NCBI GenBank assembly: GCA_945787305.1
Contig: CALZIH010000035.1
Coordinates: forward strand, 1-17,015
Length of the DNA: 17,015 nucleotides
Reading direction: 5' to 3'
Source of the DNA: an uncultured Desulfobulbaceae bacterium
Lineage (GTDB): Bacteria; Desulfobacterota; Desulfobulbia; Desulfobulbales; Desulfobulbaceae
Position numbers and translations under genes: made by a program. Positions 6,724 through 12,356 of the stretch are shown here, one piece after another. The stretch's first letter is position 1. Every line of letters starts with the position of its first letter. The notes under the pieces are model-generated. The model saw only the letters and a program-made list of their open reading frames with translations. It did not search any database and had not been told where the DNA came from.

Positions 6724-7236
6724 GTGAGGGAATTACTGATATTACGTCATGGAAAGTCTGATTGGAGTACATCGTTAGGCGATTTTCAGCGACCTCTGAA
6801 GAAGAGGGGCCGGAAAAATGCAAAGCAGATCGGAGAATGGCTGCTGCGAAAGGAGCTGGTTCCTGAACATGTGATCAGCTCTCCTGCTGCTCGAGCCCTT
6901 GAGACTGCAGGGCTGGCCTGCAGTGGTGTGGGCTTTCCGGAAAGCAAAGTCCAGGAAGAGCCGGTCGTCTATGGGGCAGACGAGCTTGAGTTGCTGCAGG
7001 TTATCCGTGCAGCCCCGAAGTCAGCGCATAGGGTCTTACTGGTCGGTCATAATCCAGGTATGGAAGATTTGGTTTTATTGCTGGCTGCAGGTGCCGTAAC
7101 CTGGCCTGAAGATGGTAAACTCATGCCCACTGCGGCTTTGGCTCGATTCCGGGTGAGTGGTGCATGGGCTGAACTCAGCCCTGGTGGGGTGGAATTTATC
7201 GAGATTATCCGGGCCCGGGGGTTAGGCGACCACTAA
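6724..7236 (+). CDS. sixA: SixA-type phosphohistidine phosphatase
   Basis: A 170-residue member of the histidine phosphatase (RHG) superfamily, close to SixA of E. coli (about 160 residues). SixA removes phosphate from phosphohistidine proteins, in E. coli from ArcB and the nitrogen PTS. The catalytic LILRHGKSDW has RHG at residues 8-10. SSPAARALETA supplies the next conserved Arg region, and LLVGHNPGMEDLV holds the second active-site His. GTG at 6724 is preferred because GGAG lies seven bases upstream and the protein then starts right before the first strand. GTG at 6709 would add five residues. It is divergent from the chemoreceptor-like gene. No ArcB-like HPt protein is next to it, though a histidine kinase lies 3 kb away. 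The partner is unknown. Confidence 0.9.
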   Translation: MRELLILRHGKSDWSTSLGDFQRPLKKRGRKNAKQIGEWLLRKELVPEHVISSPAARALETAGLACSGVGFPESKVQEEPVVYGADELELLQVIRAAPKSAHRVLLVGHNPGMEDLVLLLAAGAVTWPEDGKLMPTAALARFRVSGAWAELSPGGVEFIEIIRARGLGDH

Positions 7237-7250
7237 AATTGCCGGTTCGA

Positions 7251-7417
7251 TTAAGGCTACCTTGAAAAATTGTATTTTCGCCCGACCTCCCGGTGTCTCA
7301 CACGTTCGCTTACCTCGTTATGCTCAAAATTTTATCCTGGGAATATCCTGCCTGTGGTAAAGTTACTCGCATGCCTTGACTTCGAACGAAAATTATTATT
7401 TTTCAAGGCACCCTTAA
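7251..7417. repeat. 167-bp element with imperfect terminal inverted repeats (MITE-like)
   Basis: The left end reads TTAAGGCTACCTTGAAAAAT then TGT and ATTTTCG. The reverse complement of the right end reads TTAAGGGTGCCTTGAAAAAT then AATA and ATTTTCG. The first 20 positions match at 18. The right-end sequence recurs at 655-690, so this is a dispersed family with at least two members in the window. There is no ORF inside and no clear target-site duplication at the edges. It fits a non-autonomous mobile repeat or a palindromic intergenic repeat; the sequence does not settle which. Confidence 0.6.
7380..7415. repeat. Dispersed AT-palindromic intergenic repeat, copy B
   Basis: This segment starts CTTCGAACGAAAATTATTAT and ends TTTTTCAAGGCACCCT. 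It matches copy A (from 655) at 32 of 35 positions and forms the right end of the 167-bp inverted-repeat element. Confidence 0.7.
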
Positions 7418-7486
7418 GGTATACTTAAGAAATAACGCATGGAATCACGGGCGGACAACGGGCCTTTTTGGGTATCTGCTTTCGGG

Positions 7487-7579
7487 CGAGTAGATTTTAT
7501 CGCATCTGCAGTGTTACAGACCAATTGCAGTGGTTTAGCTTTATGGTCTGTGCCTTCCATCTACGGCAAAATCTACTCG
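7487..7579. repeat. 93-bp nested inverted repeat overlapping the stop of the ADP-ribosylglycohydrolase-like gene
   Basis: Outer arms CGAGTAGATTTT (7487-7498) and AAAATCTACTCG (7568-7579) are a perfect 12-bp inverted repeat. Inner arms ACAGACCA (7516-7523) and TGGTCTGT (7544-7551) are a perfect 8-bp inverted repeat around 20 bases. A direct repeat TGCAGTG occurs at 7507-7513 and 7526-7532. The outer right arm contains the last codon and the TAG stop of the minus-strand gene ending at 7573. The arrangement could fold as a two-tier hairpin in either transcript. There is no T-run after the outer stem, so it is not a classic terminator. Function and family are unknown. Confidence 0.65.
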
Positions 7580-8484
7580 TGAGAAAAGCGGGCTAGCAAT
7601 CCGAGAATGTGGTCATGTTCCCGCATGTCCGCCAACCACTGGGATGGGATGGACTCCATGCCCAGGTGTGCTCCCAGCAGCATTCCTGTGGCAAGTCCCC
7701 TGGCAGCAGAGTCGCCGCCGGCCATTACGTTTTCAATCAGCGCTGATTTGAGATCATTTTCGTAGGTGATAACCAGGTGGATGACTCCGGGCAGGGCTGC
7801 AGCTATGCCGCACATCTGACCGAAATGGCCAATGACTTCGCGGCTGTTTTTTCCCGCGGAATCAATCCCTGATCGGATGCGGATGTCGAGATCCAGGTCG
7901 GCAACACCTTCCTCAAGGCTCTCTTCGATGGCTGCCGATGGTGTGGAGCCGTGTAGAATCTTGCAAGCTGTTTTGGCCAGAAACTCGGCCCCGGCATTCG
8001 TCGCTGCTGCGTTATGGGTCATTTGGGTTTGAGCCCTGGCCGCCTCAATAAGTGCCTCCAGATCGTTTTGGTAACAAAAGACCAGCGGGGCAATTCTGGC
8101 AGCCCCGCCAAGGTCTGATGATGGGGAACCACTTGTTTGTGGCGATGTGCCCGCATCCAGCTTTTCCAATGCCGCTATGCTGGCCTTGTCCATGTAGCCG
8201 TCATAGTTCTGCATCCGTTGCTGCCAATCTGTTGCAAATTCATTTAAGGCGAAGCCGTTGCAGCGGACAAGGGATTTCAACAGGATCAGGGCCTGGTCTC
8301 CGTAATGACTAAAATCCCCCTGCTGCCGGTTGGGATGGAAGGAGTCGGCTGGAGGTGGTAGCAATGTTTCCACCCGCCCGATTTGGGTATCGATTTGTTT
8401 GGTATCGTATATCCAATGCGCGCCCAGGGCCAGTGAATCGGCGGCAAAGGAAGCGAGAACCATGGCTGTTGCATGATCATTCAT
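7573..8484 (-). CDS. Atypical ADP-ribosylglycohydrolase (DraG/ARH-fold) family protein
   Basis: A 303-residue all-helical protein of the ADP-ribosylglycohydrolase family. Active members remove ADP-ribose from proteins or small molecules with two Mg ions. The ATG at 8484 has GGAGG five bases upstream. The N-terminal ASFAADSLALGAHWIYDT matches the first helix, and the C-terminal GGDSAARGLATGMLLGAHLG (from about 256) matches the final metal-binding helix. Two hallmarks differ. The usual TDDT after the first helix is replaced by HYGDQ (about 60-64), and the usual GGDTDT is GGDSAA. Part of the metal site is therefore missing, as in J1-crystallin-like relatives. The substrate may differ, or the protein may be non-catalytic. 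It stands alone, with no ADP-ribosyltransferase beside it. The 3' end lies inside a nested inverted repeat. Confidence 0.83.
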   Translation of the reverse strand: MNDHATAMVLASFAADSLALGAHWIYDTKQIDTQIGRVETLLPPPADSFHPNRQQGDFSHYGDQALILLKSLVRCNGFALNEFATDWQQRMQNYDGYMDKASIAALEKLDAGTSPQTSGSPSSDLGGAARIAPLVFCYQNDLEALIEAARAQTQMTHNAAATNAGAEFLAKTACKILHGSTPSAAIEESLEEGVADLDLDIRIRSGIDSAGKNSREVIGHFGQMCGIAAALPGVIHLVITYENDLKSALIENVMAGGDSAARGLATGMLLGAHLGMESIPSQWLADMREHDHILGLLARFSHE

Positions 8485-8516
8485 GGGTACCTCCTTGTTA
8501 CTTGGTAGTGTGAGAA

Positions 8517-8537
8517 CCTATCTCTTAGATAGATAGG
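8517..8537. repeat. Inverted repeat in the upstream region of the ADP-ribosylglycohydrolase-like gene
   Basis: CCTATCT and AGATAGG are perfect 7-bp arms separated by 7 bases. The repeat starts 33 bp upstream of the glycohydrolase ATG and lies in the 219-bp divergent gap shared with prfB. It could be an operator or a leader hairpin. There is no T-run on either side. Confidence 0.4.
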
Positions 8538-8585
8538 GGTGGCTTGCATGATTGTCAACGCTCCCTGCTGGCTACAATCTTTTTG

Positions 8586-8614
8586 TTGAGAGTTCAGTGC
8601 AGAGGGTTTAAACT
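8586..8614 (+). promoter_or_regulatory. Possible promoter for prfB
   Basis: TTGAGA (8586-8591) and TAAACT (8609-8614) are separated by 17 bp. They match the sigma-70 consensus at 5 of 6 and 4 of 6 positions. The pair lies about 90 bp upstream of the prfB ATG, in the only gap before it on this strand. This is a pattern match only. Confidence 0.35.
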
Positions 8615-8703
8615 ATAGGGTTATTACTGCTTGATGTCCAAAAAAGAGAGCAATAAGGACAAATCAGGCATTATTTTTTGAAATGAATAGGGAGTATGAA
8701 CCA

Positions 8704-9814
8704 ATGGCGGAAATAGGCGAATCAGCTGAGTCGAAACAAAAACTCCACGATCTTAAGGGCAGAATGCTGGCCCTGAAGGAGCATCTTTGACTTAGAGGGT
8801 AAACGAGAGCTTGTCGATAAGCTGGAGCAGCAGACTTTGGAGCCAAATTTCTGGAATGATCAGGCGCAGGCCAAAAAGGTGCAGAAAGAGTTAGGGCAAG
8901 TGCAAGACATTGTTGCTGTTTGGGAGAAGAATTTCGACAACCTGGAAGAGGCCGACATGCTGCTTGATATGGCTATCGAGGAACAGGACGGTGAAACCTT
9001 TCACGAGGTGGTCGATAGTCTGGGCAGGCTGCAGGAACGTATTGATCTGGTCGAATTGGAGTGTATGTTTTCCGGCGAGCATGACTCCTGTAATGGTATT
9101 TTGACCATTCATGCCGGTGCCGGAGGTACCGAAGCCCAGGACTGGGTCGAGATTTTAATGCGCATGTATCTGCGCTGGGCTGAAGACAAAGGTTTTAAAA
9201 CAGATATCCTCGATCACCTGGCCGGTGATGAAGCCGGAACAAAAAGCGTGACTATTCTGGTCAAGGGGAGACATGCCTATGGCTATCTCCGATCCGAATT
9301 AGGCATTCATCGGTTGGTTCGGATTTCGCCCTTTGACGCCTCGGGCAGGCGGCATACCTCCTTTGCTTCGGTCATGGTCCTGCCGGAGCTGGATGAAGCA
9401 ATTGAAGTGGATATCAATGAAAAGGATTTGCGAATTGATACCTACCGGGCATCCGGGGCCGGTGGCCAGCATGTAAATAAGACCGATTCGGCCATTCGCA
9501 TTACGCATCTTCCATCGGGAATTGTGGTCCAGTGCCAAAATGAGCGTTCCCAGCACCGGAACAAAGATATGGCAATGAAAATGCTCATGGCCCGCCTATA
9601 TGAAAAGGAAAAAGAAGAGCAGGCCAGGGAGCAGGAGAACCTGCATGGAGACAAGAAAGAGATCTCCTGGGGGAGTCAGATTCGTTCCTATGTGCTGCAG
9701 CCGTATCGAATGATCAAGGATCATCGGACTAACCAGGAAGAGGGAAATGTTGATGCGGTTCTTGATGGCAGGCTGGATCCCTTTATTAAAGCCTACTTGC
9801 TTTGGCAACCATAA
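8704..9814 (+). CDS. prfB: Peptide chain release factor 2 with programmed +1 frameshift
   Basis: RF2 reads UGA and UAA stop codons and triggers peptide release on the ribosome. Frame one runs from ATG 8704 (GGGAG nine bases upstream) to TGA 8788-8790, giving 28 codons. Frame two resumes at GAC 8789 and runs to TAA 9812-9814, giving 369 residues in total, like E. coli RF2 (365). The shift site is textbook: AAGGAG at 8776-8781, three bases, then CTT TGA C, so the ribosome skips T8788. The join reads KEHL-DLEGKRELV, which continues the conserved N-terminal helix. The stop-recognition tripeptide SPF is at about 208-210 and the catalytic GGQ, in SGAGGQHVNKT, at about 253-255. The frameshift gives autoregulation: high RF2 favours termination at the internal UGA. 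Confidence 0.97.
8776..8791 (+). promoter_or_regulatory. prfB programmed +1 frameshift site
   Basis: An internal Shine-Dalgarno AAGGAG (8776-8781) is followed by CAT and the slippery CTT TGA C (8785-8791). The three-base spacing equals that of the E. coli prfB signal. The SD pairs with 16S rRNA and pushes tRNA-Leu from CTT to TTT while RF2 is limiting at UGA. This makes the element an RF2 sensor. Confidence 0.95.
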
Positions 9815-9865
9815 ATGAGTGATGTCTCTCCTGTTGGCGGGAAAGCATCGTTGCTCAAACGTTAG
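9815..9865 (+). other. 16-codon mini-ORF between prfB and the glcF-like gene
   Basis: The ATG directly follows the prfB TAA (TAAATG). The frame encodes MSDVSPVGGKASLLKR and stops at TAG, three bases before the ATG of the next gene. The downstream gene has no visible ribosome-binding site, so terminating and re-initiating ribosomes could supply its translation. It may also be chance. Confidence 0.25.
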
Positions 9866-9868
9866 TTC

Positions 9869-11077
9869 ATGGAGGAGGTCAACAAAAAGACGAGATTGAG
9901 CTGTGCACGCTGCGGTGCATGTTCTGTTGTCTGTCCGGTTTACCGGGCGGAAAGCCGGGAATCCCTTACGGCTCGTGGCAAGTTGCACCTGCTCTCTTTG
10001 CCGCTGTCCGACCAGCCTACTCCTCATTTTCAGGATATCTTTTCCCGCTGCCTCCTCTGCGGGGCCTGTGAATCGGTCTGTTCCCGGCAACTGCCGATTA
10101 CTGAACTGATAACCCGCGCCCGGGGTCGTTTTCCTCTGTTTTATGGTCGTCACGGTGTGCGCAAAGCGTTGGCTCGTAAGGTCTTGTCTACGCCTACGCT
10201 TCTTCAGGGACTTGTTCATGCCGGCATAAGCCTGCAGCGAATCAAGGCACTTCCGGCCAAATCCGGGCTTCGTATTAAGCTCGGCCTGCTGGAAGAGCCT
10301 CCTGTCTCAACGGGTGTTGATGCCCTCATCTCCCATGCCAGCGACGAGAGCGACGTCAGTTATTTTGCCGGTTGTCTTGCCCGCCATCTACAACCTTCGA
10401 TTGCCGGGGCCGTTAACCAGCTCATGGGTAGAGCCGGCCTTAAGGTGTCGGAGCCTGAACCACAATGTTGCTGTGGATTGGCAGCTTCCGCAGCCGGCAG
10501 GAGTGGTGAGGCCAGGGAGTTGGCATGGAAAAATATAACATCTTTTGCGACCGGTAAGGGGCCAATTGTTTGTTCCTGCGCTTCGTGTTCAACGCATCTT
10601 GCAGGGTATCCTGATTTATTTGCCGATGATCCTGAACGGCAACGTCAGGCTGAGGCGTTCAGTAATCGGGTGGTGGAGTTTTCATCGTTTGTTATAAGTC
10701 GACTGACTCCTACTTTGAGATTTTCAACAAACCGGGCTGAAAACGTATTGTATCATGACCCCTGCCATCTGCGTTTCACACCTTCCGGACGAGAAAATCC
10801 CCGTCGGCTCATTGATCAAATTTCTGGACTCAAGCGGGTGGAGGCGCTTGATGGGCCAAAGTGTTGCGGTCAAGGGGGACTCTTTCATATCGGTTATCCA
10901 GATCTATCCCGGAAGATTTTCCACAGATGCGTACATGATTCCATGGCTGTTTTTCCTGCCCTGGTGGTGACGACCTGCTCCGGTTGCCTGATGCAGTGGC
11001 AGCAGGGAGTGACGGAAAACAATCTTTCGCTGTCGGTGCAGCATTTGGCCCAATTGCTTGTAGACTGCCTGGAATGA
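9869..11077 (+). CDS. GlcF-like Fe-S subunit with two CCG domains (glycolate/lactate oxidase type)
   Basis: A 402-residue Fe-S protein of the GlcF/heterodisulfide-reductase-D type. Two ferredoxin-like clusters are visible: C12xxC15xxC18xxxC22P and C61xxC64xxC67xxxC71. They are followed by two cysteine-rich CCG domains: YFAGC with QCCCGLA, then YHDPCHLR with KCCGQGG and TCSGC. This is the layout and length of glycolate oxidase iron-sulfur subunit GlcF (about 407 residues). GlcF passes electrons from the FAD subunit GlcD. No GlcD/GlcE-like gene is in the window, so the partner must be elsewhere and the substrate (glycolate, lactate, or another hydroxyacid) is open. ATG 9869 is the only usable start, because TAG at 9863 closes the frame. 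It lacks an upstream ribosome-binding site, and a GGAGGAGG lies just inside the gene instead. It is 54 bp after prfB. Confidence 0.85.
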   Translation: MEEVNKKTRLSCARCGACSVVCPVYRAESRESLTARGKLHLLSLPLSDQPTPHFQDIFSRCLLCGACESVCSRQLPITELITRARGRFPLFYGRHGVRKALARKVLSTPTLLQGLVHAGISLQRIKALPAKSGLRIKLGLLEEPPVSTGVDALISHASDESDVSYFAGCLARHLQPSIAGAVNQLMGRAGLKVSEPEPQCCCGLAASAAGRSGEARELAWKNITSFATGKGPIVCSCASCSTHLAGYPDLFADDPERQRQAEAFSNRVVEFSSFVISRLTPTLRFSTNRAENVLYHDPCHLRFTPSGRENPRRLIDQISGLKRVEALDGPKCCGQGGLFHIGYPDLSRKIFHRCVHDSMAVFPALVVTTCSGCLMQWQQGVTENNLSLSVQHLAQLLVDCLE

Positions 11078-11103
11078 GAAAATCCTTGTTTCGCCGCGTC
11101 TGT

Positions 11104-11121
11104 CCTGCTATGAAGAGCAGG
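11104..11121. repeat. Small hairpin between glcF-like gene and dgt
   Basis: CCTGCT and AGCAGG are perfect 6-bp arms around a 6-base loop, in the 102-bp gap. No T-run follows, so strong termination is unlikely. The flanking genes may still be co-transcribed. Confidence 0.35.
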
Positions 11122-11179
11122 TTATGTAAATGGTTTACGATCAAATTTGGTTTGCTGTACATTGAGTTAAGAGTGAAAT

Positions 11180-12253
11180 ATGAGCCTGTCTATTCGACGA
11201 CAGCTTGAGGAACAGGAGAAGTCCATTCTTTCTCCCCATGCCTGCCTGAGTGCATCTTCCAGGGGACGGTTGCGTGAGGAGTCGGATACCTGTGACCTGC
11301 GGACGGTTTTTCAGCGCGATCGTGACCGGATCATCCATTCCAAGACCTTTCGACGTCTCAAACATAAGACCCAGGTATTTTTAGCCCCGGCAGGGGATCA
11401 TTACCGTACCCGTTTGACCCATGTTCTCGAAGTCTCGCAGATTGCCAGAACCATAGCGGTTTGCCTGCGCCTCAATGAATATCTGACAGAGGCAATTGCA
11501 TTGGGCCATGATCTTGGTCATACACCCTTTGGCCATGCTGGAGAGTATAGCCTGAATATCCTCCATCCTCGTGGGTTCAAACATTATCGCCAAAGTCTGC
11601 GGGTGGTTGATTTTTTGGAAGATCATGGACGTGGTCTGAATTTGACCTGGGAGGTACGAAACGGTATTCTCAAACATTCCAAGGGGTATCGGGATATCCT
11701 ACCCAATGATACCAGTGAGTTGCCGGCAACAATGGAGGGGCAGGTGGTTCGGGTGGCCGACATTATCGCCTACGTTAACCATGATATGGATGATGCCCTG
11801 CGGGCGGATATGATTAAAGAATCCGATTTGCCCGACCATTTGTTGAAAGTGGTTGGCGAGAGTCCCTCCTGTCGCATTGATGCCATGGTCCGGGACTTGG
11901 TGACTTCAACCATTGATCGTGATGATGGATATCTCCATCTGAGCAGGCAGATGAATGCAACTATCACTGAATTACGATCTTTTCTTTATGACAATGTCTA
12001 TCGTAACTGGCGGGTACATAATGAGTTTGAAAAGGCGCAACGGATAATTCGTGACCTGTATTCTTTTTTTATTACCCATGAATTCCCTAAGAAAGGAACA
12101 GGGAGCTGTCCGCCACGACCGGAGTTTTCCTCCCCTGAAGAGAAAAAAAAGCGACACCGGCAGGTCTGTGATTTTATTGCCGGTATGACCGATCGCTACG
12201 CCTTGAACCTGTATACCAGGATATTTATGCCCAAACCTTGGACTGTCCTGTAA
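11180..12253 (+). CDS. dgt: dGTPase-like HD-domain triphosphohydrolase
   Basis: A 357-residue deoxynucleoside triphosphate triphosphohydrolase-like protein. It hydrolyses dNTPs to deoxynucleosides plus tripolyphosphate and so tunes dNTP pools. The HD metal site is intact: His 81 in RTRLTHVLEV, HD at 110-111 in ALGHDLGHTPFGHAGE, and the distal Asp in VVRVADIIAYVNHDMDDA. The N-terminal RDRDRIIHSKTFRRLKHKTQVF is the family's characteristic segment. The length suits the shorter dGTPase-like (type 2) proteins rather than the about 500-residue E. coli Dgt, so the nucleotide preference is uncertain. The start at 11180 has only a weak AAGAG upstream. It sits between a GlcF-like gene and valS on the same strand. 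The C-terminal part (about 310-357) is rich in Lys, Arg and Pro. Confidence 0.93.
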   Translation: MSLSIRRQLEEQEKSILSPHACLSASSRGRLREESDTCDLRTVFQRDRDRIIHSKTFRRLKHKTQVFLAPAGDHYRTRLTHVLEVSQIARTIAVCLRLNEYLTEAIALGHDLGHTPFGHAGEYSLNILHPRGFKHYRQSLRVVDFLEDHGRGLNLTWEVRNGILKHSKGYRDILPNDTSELPATMEGQVVRVADIIAYVNHDMDDALRADMIKESDLPDHLLKVVGESPSCRIDAMVRDLVTSTIDRDDGYLHLSRQMNATITELRSFLYDNVYRNWRVHNEFEKAQRIIRDLYSFFITHEFPKKGTGSCPPRPEFSSPEEKKKRHRQVCDFIAGMTDRYALNLYTRIFMPKPWTVL

Positions 12254-12302
12254 AGACAGGAGGAGATGTACGGCGCGGAAGCGGGAGCAGAGTTTTTCTG
12301 CT
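12246..12302. repeat. Two small hairpins between dgt and valS
   Basis: TCCTGT and ACAGGA (12246-12261, 4-base loop) overlap the dgt stop codon. AGCAGA and TCTGCT (12286-12302, 5-base loop containing a short T-run) follow. Neither is followed by a clear T-run. They may be leader or weak terminator structures before valS. I saw no T-box-like leader motifs. Confidence 0.35.
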
Positions 12303-12356
12303 GGAACCAATACAACAACTATTAGGTATTTCTTAGCAAGTATATTGAACAAGTCA

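Larger units (their letters stand above)
7237..7572. other. Intergenic region carrying two structured elements
   Basis: This 336-bp gap lies between the convergent sixA and ADP-ribosylglycohydrolase genes and has no ORF. Almost all of it is taken up by a 167-bp terminal-inverted-repeat element (7251-7417) and a 93-bp nested inverted repeat (7487-7579), each described separately. Because the flanking genes converge, one role could be two-sided transcription termination. Confidence 0.6.

Noticed and set aside
7487..7579. Integron attC site or retron-type RNA
   Set aside because: No RYYYAAC/GTTRRRY core pair is present, no integrase is in the window, and no reverse transcriptase gene is nearby; only nested inverted repeats can be claimed.
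9596..10219. 207-codon minus-strand ORF opposite prfB and the glcF-like gene
   Set aside because: It is antisense to two well-supported genes, and its Arg/Lys/Gln-rich translation matches no family I know.
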